Source: Hyphomicrobiaceae bacterium
GTDB lineage: Bacteria > Pseudomonadota > Alphaproteobacteria > Rhizobiales > Hyphomicrobiaceae
Reading direction: 5' to 3'
NCBI GenBank assembly: GCA_022842785.1
Contig: JALHOW010000001.1
Location: 124,001-188,000, forward strand
Length of the DNA stretch: 64,000 nucleotides
The notes beneath the pieces were generated by a model. The model worked only from the letters and a program-made list of their open reading frames with translations. It made no database searches and was not told the origin of the DNA. How positions within the stretch are numbered: position 1 is the first letter of the stretch; every line of letters begins with the position of its first letter. This document shows, piece by piece, positions 37,085 to 45,996 of the stretch. Both the position numbers and the translations under genes were made by a program.

Positions 37085-37459
37085 TCAGCGCAGGCCTTCC
37101 TGTGTCCGGTGGACGAGGCGGTCGTGCTGAAAGATGAGCACGACGCGCGAGCCGTCCGGGTTCGGCCAGGCATACACGGCGACGTTGCCGCCCTGCGAAA
37201 CGCCCATGTCGGCGGCCAGCGCCCAGCCCTCTGAATGCCCGACCGTGCCGAGCCTGCGCGCGGCATCATCGTAGGAAATGCCTTCGGGCAGCCCCAACAT
37301 ATCCGCCAGGGTATGGCGCTGGGGAACGGGCATCGCGGGCGCCGGGGCTGCGACGGGAGCTGGCGGGCTACTGGCGAGCAGATTGCTCGCAGCAAATGCC
37401 GCCGCGCCGAGCGAGATGACGCCAACGGCCGCTATCGCTGCCATGTAAGGTAGTTTCAT
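37085..37459 (-). CDS. Small membrane-anchored or secreted protein, unknown
   Basis: A 124-residue protein starting MKLPYMAAIAAVGVISLGAA, a signal peptide or N-terminal anchor, followed by a Pro/Ala linker (about 28-46). A compact domain follows, with T-L-A-D-M-L-G-L-P-E-G-I-S-Y-D-D-A-A-R-R-L and Y-A-W-P-N-P-D-G-S-R-V-V-L-I-F-Q-H-D-R-L-V. The second half resembles SmpA/BamE-like small beta proteins in rhythm only. I do not recognise the family. Confidence 0.65.
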   Translation of the reverse strand: MKLPYMAAIAAVGVISLGAAAFAASNLLASSPPAPVAAPAPAMPVPQRHTLADMLGLPEGISYDDAARRLGTVGHSEGWALAADMGVSQGGNVAVYAWPNPDGSRVVLIFQHDRLVHRTQEGLR

Positions 37460-37991
37460 TTTACGCAGACCCCTGACTGGTTCCGTGAAGTCGTAGCGTG
37501 TGCGCGGCAAGGAATCGCTAAACCCATTGGTAAGAATTGAATCGATTTGCTCGCCGTGTCCGCGCGTAGCCGGGCGCTCGTTGGCTGCGTCGTCGGGTTC
37601 GTGGCGATCTTCGAAGTCGCAGTGAATTAGCCTTCGGGGATAGTCAATATATTGATTTTACACGCTATATCGGTGATCTGCCGCGCTTGTCGGCGTCGCG
37701 AGGCGCGGTGATCCCGCCCAGCCGATGGTTTTCCGTTTGGTCGATAAGCTCTTGTTAAGCAGCCGTTCGGCGCCTTTGTCGCACGCACATTCTTTGCCCG
37801 CTGCACGGCAGTCGACTCGACTGACGAGCCGCTGTCGATAGCAAGCCCGATTTGCGGCATGGCTCCGTCATGGCGCCATGCCGAGCCCCATATTGTTGGG
37901 AGTGCCAAGTGCGCGCTATGGTGAATGCACGGGGTCCAGTTTCACACGACGGGTAAAACCTCAAAACAATTGCTCTGGGAGGAAATAAGCA
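37460..37991. other. 532-base intergenic leader with palindromes, no gene
   Basis: No supported coding frame. It is less GC-rich than its surroundings. It holds a perfect 12-bp palindrome TCAATATATTGA at 37644-37655 and an inverted repeat GGCATGGC/GCCATGCC at 37856-37882 that could form an RNA hairpin. A good ribosome site GGGAGGAAATAAGC ends it. It probably carries the promoter and control sites of the ABC transporter and methyltransferase genes. I compared it mentally with TPP, SAM and cobalamin riboswitch cores and saw no match. Confidence 0.55.
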
Positions 37992-38987
37992 ATGAACGAT
38001 AAGACTGCTGTTAGCGGTACCAAGTTCAAGCGTCGCACGGTTCTCGCCGGCCTTGGCGCGACCGTTGCCATGCCATGGGTTGCGCGCGCGCAAGGGTCGA
38101 ATGTGATCCGGATCGGTGTGCCGACGAAGACCTACTATCCGACGATCATCGCTGAGACGGCAATCCGCCAGAAGCTGTTCGAGAAGGAAGGCCTCAAGCC
38201 CGAGCTCACGATCTACCGCAGTGGCGCCGAGGGCTTCGAGGCGCTCGCCGCAGGTGCTGCGGACATCGTGATGAACTCGACGATGAGCGTTGCCGGCGGC
38301 CTGAAGCGCGGCGTCAATGCCCGCTGCGTCGCCAATGCCGCCAACGGCTACTACGGCTGGCAGCTCGTCGTGAAGGCCGACTCGCCGATCACCAAGCCGG
38401 CAGATCTCGCGGGCAAGAAGGTCGGCATTACGTCTGCCGGTTCCGGCACCGACATCCTGGCGCTGTGGACCACTGCCGAGCACAAGATCCAGTTCACGCG
38501 CGTGCCGCTCGGCGGCGGCGGACTCGTGCCGAACCTGCTGACGGGCAACATCGAAGCGACGGTCCTCTACTCACCGCTCACCTTCAAGGTGGTCGACGAG
38601 AAGGTCGCGCGCACGATCATCGACTATGGCCAGGCTGTCCCGGCGCACTCGACGGGCAGCTGGATCGCGACGGACAAGGTCATCAAGGAACGCCCGGAAG
38701 CCGTCCAGAAAGCGGTGAACGCGCTCTACGGTGGTGTCGCCTTCCTCGTCGACGACAAGAACCGCGATGCCGCCGTGAAGCTTGTTGCCGAGATCGACGA
38801 GATCCCCGACAAGATCGCGGCCTTCGAGCTCGACGGCAACCTCAAGCACATCTCGCGGACCGGTGAATTCAAGCTCGATTGGGTGGAGCGCGCGCTCGAC
38901 AACGCCCGTCTCATCGGCATGAAGGAACTCGCCGACGCGAAAGAGGTCTTCGTCGAGAACTTCAAGCCCGTTCCGACCAAGGCCTGA
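37992..38987 (+). CDS. NMT1/TauT-type ABC transporter substrate-binding protein
   Basis: A 331-residue periplasmic protein with a twin-arginine-like leader (F-K-R-R-T-V-L-A-G-L-G-A-T) ending A-R-A-Q. The mature part has the SsuA/NMT1 fold pattern (R-I-G-V-P-T...P-T-I-I-A-E-T-A-I-R, F-E-A-L-A-A-G-A-A-D-I-V-M, D-L-A-G-K-K-V-G-I-T). This group binds sulfonates, nitrate, thiamine precursors and other small organics; the ligand here is unknown. It heads the set SBP-permease-ATPase-permease-MetE-like, and a hairpin follows it. Confidence 0.87.
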   Translation: MNDKTAVSGTKFKRRTVLAGLGATVAMPWVARAQGSNVIRIGVPTKTYYPTIIAETAIRQKLFEKEGLKPELTIYRSGAEGFEALAAGAADIVMNSTMSVAGGLKRGVNARCVANAANGYYGWQLVVKADSPITKPADLAGKKVGITSAGSGTDILALWTTAEHKIQFTRVPLGGGGLVPNLLTGNIEATVLYSPLTFKVVDEKVARTIIDYGQAVPAHSTGSWIATDKVIKERPEAVQKAVNALYGGVAFLVDDKNRDAAVKLVAEIDEIPDKIAAFELDGNLKHISRTGEFKLDWVERALDNARLIGMKELADAKEVFVENFKPVPTKA

Positions 38988-39011
38988 TTTTCGTTTACGG
39001 CAGGCCATGAA

Positions 39012-39038
39012 CCGGCTGTGCGCGCGCCGCACAGCCGG
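39012..39038 (+). terminator. Intercistronic 10-bp hairpin after the binding-protein gene
   Basis: CCGGCTGTGC (39012-39021) pairs perfectly with GCACAGCCGG (39029-39038), 24 bases after the SBP stop and 32 before the permease start. It has no T-tract; probably an attenuator or mRNA-stabilising element. Confidence 0.7.
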
Positions 39039-39070
39039 ACGCGTTCAACGCTCGAACGGATTGATCTCTC

Positions 39071-39823
39071 GTGAAACGCTGGCAAATCATCGCCATTCGA
39101 TTGGCGATTCTGGCCGTGGTGCTCGGTGCATGGGAAATTGCGCCGCGCGCGGGGTTCGTCAATTCCATGCTCCTGCCGCCGCTCAGCGAAGTGCTGGCGA
39201 TGCTGATGACGCAGATCGCGCGTCCGGTCGTGCAGGAAGCCATCCTGATCACCGCATTGGAGGTGATCGTCGCGTTCATCATCGCCGTGCCGCTCGGCGC
39301 GGCCGCGGGAGTGGCTATCGCGGAGTTCCCGTACGCCGGCGCGATCTTCAAGCCGATGCTGTTCTACGTTTTCAGCATCCCTAAATCGATCTTCCTGCCG
39401 ATGTTCATCCTCATCTTCGGCATCGGCTTTCAGCAGAAAGTCGCCTACGCCGCTTTCACGACGGCCTTCGTCGTGCTCATGAGCGCGACAGCGGCCGTCG
39501 AGTCCGTCAAATCCGACTACATCCTGGTCGCCCGCTCGTTCGGCGCGACGCCCATGCAGATTCTGAGGCGCGTCTACGTGCCGAGCATGATGCCCGTCCT
39601 GCTCGAGACGCTGCGGATCTCCATGATCTTCAACTTCACCGGCGTGATGATCGCGGAGATGTACGCCTCGCGCACCGGCATAGGTCACCTCATTTCCAAC
39701 TGGGGTGAGAACTTCCAGATGCCGCAGCTTTTTGCCGGCGTCATCATGCTCGCGGTGGTCGCCATCGCATTCAACGAAACCGTGCGCTTTCTGGAGGCGA
39801 GATGCAGTACGTGGCGGACGTAA
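39071..39823 (+). CDS. ABC transporter permease (NitT/TauT type), first
   Basis: A 250-residue permease with about six hydrophobic segments and the cytoplasmic loop S-F-G-A-T-P-M-Q-I-L-R-R-V-Y-V-P-S in the EAA position, typical of the SsuC/TauC group. It starts with GTG (39071) after a weak ribosome site. The ATPase gene overlaps its end by 22 bases. With the second permease gene at 40611 the transporter would have a heterodimeric membrane part, whereas most TauC systems use a homodimer. Confidence 0.88.
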   Translation: MKRWQIIAIRLAILAVVLGAWEIAPRAGFVNSMLLPPLSEVLAMLMTQIARPVVQEAILITALEVIVAFIIAVPLGAAAGVAIAEFPYAGAIFKPMLFYVFSIPKSIFLPMFILIFGIGFQQKVAYAAFTTAFVVLMSATAAVESVKSDYILVARSFGATPMQILRRVYVPSMMPVLLETLRISMIFNFTGVMIAEMYASRTGIGHLISNWGENFQMPQLFAGVIMLAVVAIAFNETVRFLEARCSTWRT

Positions 39824-40602
39824 GGGGAGCCCAGACCGCGGGCGCAGCGATCGAGATCGATCGCGTGAGCCACGTGTATGCGGGGCCGGAGGGCGGCGTC
39901 CCCGCGCTCAGCAACGTCTCGATGAAGGTCGAATCCGGAAAATTCATCGTCATCGTCGGGCCGAGCGGCTGCGGCAAGACCTCACTGCTCATGATGATGG
40001 CGGGGCTGCGCGATCATACCGAAGGGCGCATCCATGTTCACGGCACGCCCATTCCGAAGCCCGATCCGGAGCGCGTCGGCGTGATCTTCCAGGAGGCGAG
40101 CCTCTTTCCCTGGCTCACGACCTTCGACAACATCGAGTTTCCGCTGAGCCTGCGCGGCATGTCGAAGGATGAGCGTCGCCGCAAATCGGAGCCCATGCTC
40201 TCGCTGGTCGGCCTCAATGGTTTCGGCGAGCGCTACCCGCATGAACTCTCCGGCGGCATGAAACAGCGCGTTTCGATCGCCCGCGGCCTCGTGCAGGACC
40301 CGCCCGTGCTGCTAATGGATGAGCCGTTCGCAGCCCTCGACGAGCAGACGCGCATGACCATGGGCCATGAGCTCCTGCGCATCTGGTCGACGACCAACAA
40401 GACCGTCGTCTTCATCACGCACAGCCTGACCGAGGCCGTGTATCTCGCCGACGAGGTCTACGTGATGTCGCCGCGCCCCGGGCGGATGATCGATCACATC
40501 ATGGTCGATCTCCCGCGCCCGCGGACTTACGAGATGATGGCGACCGATACCTTCGGGCGCCTGCGCGACCGCATCTGGCAGCAAATCCGCAAGTCCCACT
40601 GA
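39802..40602 (+). CDS. ABC transporter ATPase (NitT/TauT type)
   Basis: A 266-residue ATPase with Walker A G-P-S-G-C-G-K-T-S (53-61), the signature L-S-G-G-M-K-Q-R-V-S-I-A-R-G, Walker B L-L-M-D-E-P-F-A-A-L-D, and the switch histidine in F-I-T-H-S-L-T-E-A. It belongs to the SsuB/TauB/NrtD subfamily. ATG 39802 follows GGAGG (39793-39797) inside the end of the upstream permease gene. It energises uptake of the unknown ligand of the SBP at 37992. Confidence 0.92.
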   Translation: MQYVADVRGAQTAGAAIEIDRVSHVYAGPEGGVPALSNVSMKVESGKFIVIVGPSGCGKTSLLMMMAGLRDHTEGRIHVHGTPIPKPDPERVGVIFQEASLFPWLTTFDNIEFPLSLRGMSKDERRRKSEPMLSLVGLNGFGERYPHELSGGMKQRVSIARGLVQDPPVLLMDEPFAALDEQTRMTMGHELLRIWSTTNKTVVFITHSLTEAVYLADEVYVMSPRPGRMIDHIMVDLPRPRTYEMMATDTFGRLRDRIWQQIRKSH

Positions 40603-40610
40603 GGTCCTTC

Positions 40611-41432
40611 ATGCGACGTCCCGATCCCAAGACCGTCCGCTGGAGCATCCTGATCGCTCTGCTCGTCCTGTGGGAGGTCATCCCTATGACGGGGATGCTG
40701 CCGGAGCTGTTCCTGCCGCGTCTGTCGAAGACGCTCACTGTGCTTTGGATCGATCTCGACAAGTACTGGGCGGCGCTCCTCGTGACGCTCTACGAGGTCG
40801 TGCTCGCCATGGTCATCGCGTGCGGCTTCGGCATTGTTGCCGGCGCCACCATCGGCGGTATCGCGGTGCTGCGTGACCTGCTGCTGCCCGTGTTCTCGAG
40901 CCTTTACGCCATCCCGATCGTGATCCTCTATCCCATCTTCACAGCCTGGTTCGGCATCGGGTCTCAATCCAAGATCATGTTCGCGGGCATCTACGGCTTC
41001 TTCCCCGTCATGCTCTCGACGGCAGCTGGCATTCGCACCATCGATCCGCAGTTCCTGCTCGCCGCGCGCAGCATGGGTGCTACCGTCTACCAGCAGATCA
41101 CCAAGGTGATTATCCCCGCATCACTGCCGACCGTCTTCGGTGGTTTGCGCCTCGGCGGCGCGCTCGCGATCATCGGTGTCGTGGTCGCCGAGATGCTGAC
41201 GGCTTCGGCGGGTATCGGATACCTGGTGACGCTGAACCGCACTATTTTGGACAGCCCGCGCGTCTTCGCCGGGATTATTTGCATCCTGGTGCTGTCAGTC
41301 GCCTACGACATCTTCTCGCGCCGACTGGAGCGGCGCATGGTGGTCTGGCAGTCGGCCGGACGCAGCCAGCAACAGCAGCAGACAGCGCCACGCCCGGTGA
41401 GCCAAGGCACGCCGGCGCCCGCAGCAGCATGA
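40611..41432 (+). CDS. ABC transporter permease (NitT/TauT type), second
   Basis: A 273-residue permease of the same group as that at 39071, with the loop S-M-G-A-T-V-Y-Q-Q-I-T-K-V-I-I-P-A-S and about six transmembrane segments. The C terminus is a long hydrophilic Gln/Pro/Ala-rich tail (S-Q-Q-Q-Q-Q-T-A-P-R-P). The start is eight bases after the ATPase stop. The methyltransferase gene begins 34 bases after it, so it is likely one transcript. Confidence 0.88.
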   Translation: MRRPDPKTVRWSILIALLVLWEVIPMTGMLPELFLPRLSKTLTVLWIDLDKYWAALLVTLYEVVLAMVIACGFGIVAGATIGGIAVLRDLLLPVFSSLYAIPIVILYPIFTAWFGIGSQSKIMFAGIYGFFPVMLSTAAGIRTIDPQFLLAARSMGATVYQQITKVIIPASLPTVFGGLRLGGALAIIGVVVAEMLTASAGIGYLVTLNRTILDSPRVFAGIICILVLSVAYDIFSRRLERRMVVWQSAGRSQQQQQTAPRPVSQGTPAPAAA

Positions 41433-41466
41433 AACGATCTCGCTTACCCCCGCAGGGAGAACTCGC

Positions 41467-42501
41467 ATGACCAACAAGATCCTGCCCACAACCGTGGTCG
41501 GCAGCTACCCGCAGCCTGACTGGCTCGTGAACCGTGAGATGTTGTCGAAGCAGGTGCCGCGCGTGCGCCTGAACATCTGGCGCATTCCCGAGGCGCAGCT
41601 CGAGCAGGCGCAGGACGACGCTACGATCCTCGCCATTCGCGACATGGAACGCGCCGGCATCGACATCATTACCGACGGCGAAGCGCGTCGCGAAAGCTAC
41701 TCGAACCGCTTTGCCACGGCGCTCGAAGGCATCGATTCGAGTGAGGCCGGCGAAGTCATCGCGCGCACCGGCAATACGCGGACGCCTGTGCCCCGCGTCG
41801 TCGGGAAAATCCGTCGCACAGGCGCCGTGGAAGTGCGGGACATGGAGTTCCTGCGTAGGAATACGGATCGCCTCGCCAAGATCACGCTTCCCGGCCCGTT
41901 CACGATGAGCCAGCAAGCCAAGAACGAATTCTACAAGGACGCCGACGAGATGGTCATGGATTACGCCGCCGCGGTGAACGCGGAAGCCCATGATCTCGTG
42001 AGAGCCGGCGCCGATGTCATCCAGCTCGATGAGCCGTGGCTGCGCAATGATCCCGACGCCGCCAAGCGCATTGCCATCAAGGCCATCAACCGCGCACTCG
42101 AAGGCATCAAGGTGCCGACGGTCGTCCACCTCTGCTTCGGCTATGCGGCGGTCGTCCCTGGTTCGACGAAGCCCGTCGGTTACTCCTTCCTGCCCGAGCT
42201 CGCCGATACGGTCGCCGAGACGATCTCGATCGAGGCTGCCCAGCCCAAGCTGGATCTCGGCATTCTCAAGGAGCTGGCACCGAAGAAGGTCATGCTCGGC
42301 GTGCTCGATCTCGGCGACAAGACGGCCGAGACGCCGGAGAAGGTCGCCGAACGCATTCGCGCGGGCCTCAAGTTCATTGCCGCCGACAAACTCGTGCCGG
42401 CGCCGGATTGCGGCATGAAGTATATGTCGCGCGAGCTGGCATTCGCAAAGCTGAAGGCACTCGCGGATGGTGCTGCACTCGTCCGGGCCGAGCTTTCGTA
42501 G
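41467..42501 (+). CDS. MetE-core-like cobalamin-independent methyltransferase
   Basis: A 344-residue protein equal to the catalytic C-terminal half of cobalamin-independent methionine synthase; the N-terminal half of MetE is absent. All four MetE zinc ligands have counterparts: H221-x-C223 (H-L-C-F-G-Y), E256 (S-I-E-A-A-Q) and C315 (P-D-C-G-M-K-Y). D188-E189 follow I-Q-L. Such core enzymes use various methyl donors and thiol acceptors. Its place in a transcript with an ABC importer suggests the imported compound, or a product of it, is the methyl donor or acceptor; that is inference. Confidence 0.87.
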   Translation: MTNKILPTTVVGSYPQPDWLVNREMLSKQVPRVRLNIWRIPEAQLEQAQDDATILAIRDMERAGIDIITDGEARRESYSNRFATALEGIDSSEAGEVIARTGNTRTPVPRVVGKIRRTGAVEVRDMEFLRRNTDRLAKITLPGPFTMSQQAKNEFYKDADEMVMDYAAAVNAEAHDLVRAGADVIQLDEPWLRNDPDAAKRIAIKAINRALEGIKVPTVVHLCFGYAAVVPGSTKPVGYSFLPELADTVAETISIEAAQPKLDLGILKELAPKKVMLGVLDLGDKTAETPEKVAERIRAGLKFIAADKLVPAPDCGMKYMSRELAFAKLKALADGAALVRAELS

Positions 42502-42623
42502 GGCATGGCCTGAGCCGGACAGGTGCCCCGCCGGCATTTGGCGGGGCGCTGGCCAGCCGGAACACTCCGCTGCTATACCTGTTCCCCGGCCACGGCCGGT
42601 GAACACGGGCACTGGAGGCGCCG

Positions 42624-43538
42624 ATGCTGGAAAAGCTCGAGTTCATGATCGCGCTGGCCCGTGAGAAGCACTTCGGCCGCGCCGCCGAAAGCTGTGGCGT
42701 CGCGCAGCCGACGCTATCTCAGGGTATCCAGCAGCTCGAGGAGATGCTGAGCGTTCCGCTCGTCAAGCGCTCGTCGCGCTTCCTGGGCTTCACGCCGGAG
42801 GGAGAGCGCGTACTCGTTTGGGCGCGCCGCCTCGTCGGTGATGCGCAGGCCATGCGCCAGGAAATCCTCGCCATACAGCGGGGCCAAGGCGCGCAGTTGC
42901 GCATCGCCGCTATGCCGGCCGCCATGCCGCTCGTCGCATCGCTGACCGCGCCGTTCCAGCTCCACCACCCGACTGTGCGCTTCACGCTTCTTACGCGCAC
43001 ATCCGACGAGATCGTGAGCCTTCTCAATGCGCGCGAGATCGATGCAGGCGTCCGCTATATGGGCAGCGCCCCGAGTGACGAACTCGACGAGCTGCCGCTT
43101 TACGAGGAGCGCTATCTGTTGCTCACGACGGCTGGCGGCCGCTTCGGAGACAGCCCCGAGATTGCATGGTCGGAGCTGGCCTCACTGCCGCTCTGCCTTT
43201 TCGCCACGAGCCTCCAGCAGCGGCGTATCATCGATGAGGCGCTGCGCCGCCGCGGTGTCGAGGTCCGCCCGGCCATCGAGACCGATTCGATCCTGGCGCT
43301 CACGACCCATGTGCGCACCGGGCGCTGGGTGAGCGTCATTTCGAGCCTGGTCGGTGACGCGATCGATCTGACCGGTGCGCTGCGCACCGTGCCGATCGTC
43401 GATCCGGAAGTCGTGAGCACGATCGGCCTCGTGGTCTCGAAGCGATTTCCACTACAACCCGCCATGGCGCAGCTCATTGCCGAGGCGCGCCGCGGGTTCA
43501 CCTATGAGGCCCCCGCGGTGGCCGAGGTCGAGCCCTGA
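42624..43538 (+). CDS. LysR family transcriptional regulator
   Basis: A 304-residue LysR protein. The N-terminal helix-turn-helix (about 1-60) reads F-G-R-A-A-E-S-C-G-V-A-Q-P-T-L-S-Q-G-I-Q-Q-L-E, followed by the effector domain (R-I-A-A-M-P-A-A-M-P...). It is encoded in the same direction as the methyltransferase gene, 122 bases downstream. It may regulate the transporter set, but LysR regulators are more often divergent from their targets, so the link is uncertain. A hairpin GCCCC-GCAGCA-GGGGC follows at about 43626-43641. Confidence 0.87.
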   Translation: MLEKLEFMIALAREKHFGRAAESCGVAQPTLSQGIQQLEEMLSVPLVKRSSRFLGFTPEGERVLVWARRLVGDAQAMRQEILAIQRGQGAQLRIAAMPAAMPLVASLTAPFQLHHPTVRFTLLTRTSDEIVSLLNAREIDAGVRYMGSAPSDELDELPLYEERYLLLTTAGGRFGDSPEIAWSELASLPLCLFATSLQQRRIIDEALRRRGVEVRPAIETDSILALTTHVRTGRWVSVISSLVGDAIDLTGALRTVPIVDPEVVSTIGLVVSKRFPLQPAMAQLIAEARRGFTYEAPAVAEVEP

Positions 43539-43679
43539 ACGCGGCGACGTCGCGCGTCCATCCGTCGGCCGTGTTGCCCGCGAGCTGCTGACGAAGAGCC
43601 GCTAGCCGTTTACATCGGAGCAAAGCCCCGCAGCAGGGGCGGGCGAATATCGCCGTATCATCGATAAGTGTGGGGATAG

Positions 43680-45986
43680 ATGGATCAGATCAATCAGCGT
43701 ATTGCGTCGGAGCTTGGCGTCGCCGTGGGGCAGATCACGGCGGCAGTGGCGCTCATGGACGAAGGCGCGACCGTTCCGTTCATCGCCCGCTATCGCAAGG
43801 AAAAGACTGGTGGCCTCGACGACACGCAGTTGAGGACGCTGGAGGTGCGCATCGGATATCTTCGCGAACTCGAACAGCGCCGCGCAAGTGTCCTGAAAAG
43901 CATCGAGGAGCAGGGCAAGCTGACGCCCGACCTCGCACGCTCGATCAATGCCGCCGAAACCAAGGTCGAGCTCGAGGATTTGTATGCGCCGTTCAAGCCC
44001 AAGCGGCGTACGAAAGCGCAGATCGCACGTGAGGCCGGACTCGAACCCTTGAGCGACTTGCTTCTCAAGAATCCCACGCTGGTGCCCGAGAGGGAAGCTG
44101 AAAAATTCGTCGATGCCGAGAAGGGAATTGCCGACGCCAAGGCCGCGCTCGACGGCGCCCGCCACATCATCATCGAACGCATCGGCGAGGACGCGAAGCT
44201 TGTCGGCACATTGCGCGAATGGCTGTGGGAGGGCGGTGTCCTTACCTCAAAGGTGCTGAAGGGCAAGGACGCAGAAGGATCGAAATTCTCGGACTACTTC
44301 GACTTCGCCCAACGCATCAAGGACATCCCCTCGCACCGCGCGCTCGCCATGCTGCGTGGCCGTAACGAGGGCTTTCTCGATCTCGCCCTCGATATTCCGC
44401 ACGAGGCCGGCAAGACACATCCCGCCGAGCTCAGGGTTCGCTCTGCGTTCGAAATTGCCGATCGCGGCCGGCCTGCTGACGCGTGGCTCGTCGAAAGCGT
44501 TCGCTTGGCGTGGAAGGGGAAACTCTCGATTAGCCTCGAGGTCGATCTCGTCGTGCGGCTGAGAGAACGCGCCGAGGCGGCGGCCATCGTGGTCTTCTCG
44601 CGTAACATGAAGGATCTGCTGCTTGCGGCACCCGCCGGACCGCGCGTCACCATGGGGCTCGACCCTGGTTTCCGCACCGGCGTCAAGGTCGCGGTGGTCG
44701 ATCAGACCGGCAAGCTCGTCGATACGGCGACGATCTATCCGCACGAACCGCAGCGTGATTGGGACCGGTCGCTCGCGACGCTTGCGGCGCTCTGCATGAA
44801 GCACAAGGTCGATCTCGTCAGCGTCGGCAATGGTACGGCAAGCCGCGAGACCGACCGGCTCGTAGCCGATCTGACTGCAAAGATGCCCCAGCTGAAACTG
44901 ACGAAGGCCATGGTGTCGGAGGCGGGGGCTTCCGTCTACTCGGCGTCGGAGCTGGCGGCCCTGGAATTTCCGGGGCTCGATGTCACCCTGCGCGGCGCCG
45001 TGTCGATCGCGCGCCGACTGCAGGATCCGCTCGCCGAGCTGGTCAAGATCGAACCCAAGGCCATCGGTGTCGGACAATACCAGCACGACGTGGATCAGAC
45101 GGGCCTCGCCCGTTCGCTCGATGCCGTCGTCGAGGACTGCGTGAACTCGGTCGGTGTCGACGTCAACACGGCATCCGTGCCGTTGCTCGCGCGCGTGTCA
45201 GGCCTCAACAAGACGCTCGCATCGAACATCGTTGCATTCCGCGACGACAATGGCGCATTCAAGTCGCGCAGCGCGCTCAAGAAGGTGCCGCGCCTCGGGC
45301 CCAAAGCCTTCGAGCAGGCGGCTGGCTTCCTCAGGATCATGAGCGGCAAGAACCCGCTTGATGCCTCCGCTGTTCATCCCGAGGCGTATGCACTGGTCGA
45401 GAAAATTTCCGAGGCGACCAAGCGGCCCCTGCAATCCCTGATCGGGGACCGTGCACTTCTGAAATCCCTCAAGCCCGCCGCCTTCGCCGATGCCGAGTTC
45501 GGCATTCCGACCGTGACGGACATCCTGGCCGAGCTGGAAAAGCCCGGCCGCGATCCGCGCCCTGAGTTCAAAACCGCCGCCTTCCAGGAAGGTGTCGAGA
45601 AGATCTCCGATCTCAAGCCCGGCATGCAGCTCGAAGGTGTCGTCACGAACGTCACCGCGTTCGGCGCATTCGTGGATGTCGGCGTGCATCAGGATGGTCT
45701 GGTGCATATTTCCGAACTCTCCGACCGCTTCGTGAAAGACCCGCATGAGATCGTGAAGGCGGGCGATGTGGTGAAGGTGCGGGTGAAGGAAGTCGATGTC
45801 GCGCGCAAGCGCATTGCCCTCACCATGAAGTCCGGTGCGATCGACAGATCAACGCACGGCGATGCGCGCCCATCCGGCCCGCCCCAGGGCGCGCGCAGTA
45901 GTAGTGCTGCACCGAAGAAAGACCCCGAGGCACCCGCTGAAAATGCCTTTGCAGCTGCCTTGCGTCGTGCTCAGGAGCGTAAGTAG
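43680..45986 (+). CDS. Tex family RNA-binding transcription accessory protein
   Basis: A 768-residue Tex protein: an N-terminal helical region, a YqgF-like RNase H fold ([13 protein letters not shown]), helix-hairpin-helix repeats around residues 500-570 and a C-terminal S1 domain ([21 protein letters not shown]). The tail (720 on) is Ser/Pro/Ala-rich. Tex binds nucleic acid and influences transcription and stress survival. It is convergent with the phosphonate LysR gene, 10 bases apart. Confidence 0.95.
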   Translation: MDQINQRIASELGVAVGQITAAVALMDEGATVPFIARYRKEKTGGLDDTQLRTLEVRIGYLRELEQRRASVLKSIEEQGKLTPDLARSINAAETKVELEDLYAPFKPKRRTKAQIAREAGLEPLSDLLLKNPTLVPEREAEKFVDAEKGIADAKAALDGARHIIIERIGEDAKLVGTLREWLWEGGVLTSKVLKGKDAEGSKFSDYFDFAQRIKDIPSHRALAMLRGRNEGFLDLALDIPHEAGKTHPAELRVRSAFEIADRGRPADAWLVESVRLAWKGKLSISLEVDLVVRLRERAEAAAIVVFSRNMKDLLLAAPAGPRVTMGLDPGFRTGVKVAVVDQTGKLVDTATIYPHEPQRDWDRSLATLAALCMKHKVDLVSVGNGTASRETDRLVADLTAKMPQLKLTKAMVSEAGASVYSASELAALEFPGLDVTLRGAVSIARRLQDPLAELVKIEPKAIGVGQYQHDVDQTGLARSLDAVVEDCVNSVGVDVNTASVPLLARVSGLNKTLASNIVAFRDDNGAFKSRSALKKVPRLGPKAFEQAAGFLRIMSGKNPLDASAVHPEAYALVEKISEATKRPLQSLIGDRALLKSLKPAAFADAEFGIPTVTDILAELEKPGRDPRPEFKTAAFQEGVEKISDLKPGMQLEGVVTNVTAFGAFVDVGVHQDGLVHISELSDRFVKDPHEIVKAGDVVKVRVKEVDVARKRIALTMKSGAIDRSTHGDARPSGPPQGARSSSAAPKKDPEAPAENAFAAALRRAQERK

Positions 45987-45996
45987 CCCCTCGCGA

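Noticed and set aside
37460-37991. Riboswitch (TPP, SAM or cobalamin) before the importer and MetE-like genes
   Set aside because: A MetE-like gene made this worth checking, but none of the conserved cores of these riboswitches is visible; only simple palindromes are.
39071-41432. Assignment of the NMT1/TauT-type transporter to taurine, nitrate or thiamine precursor uptake
   Set aside because: None of the diagnostic partners (tauD, nitrate assimilation genes, thi genes) is adjacent, so no substrate can be supported.
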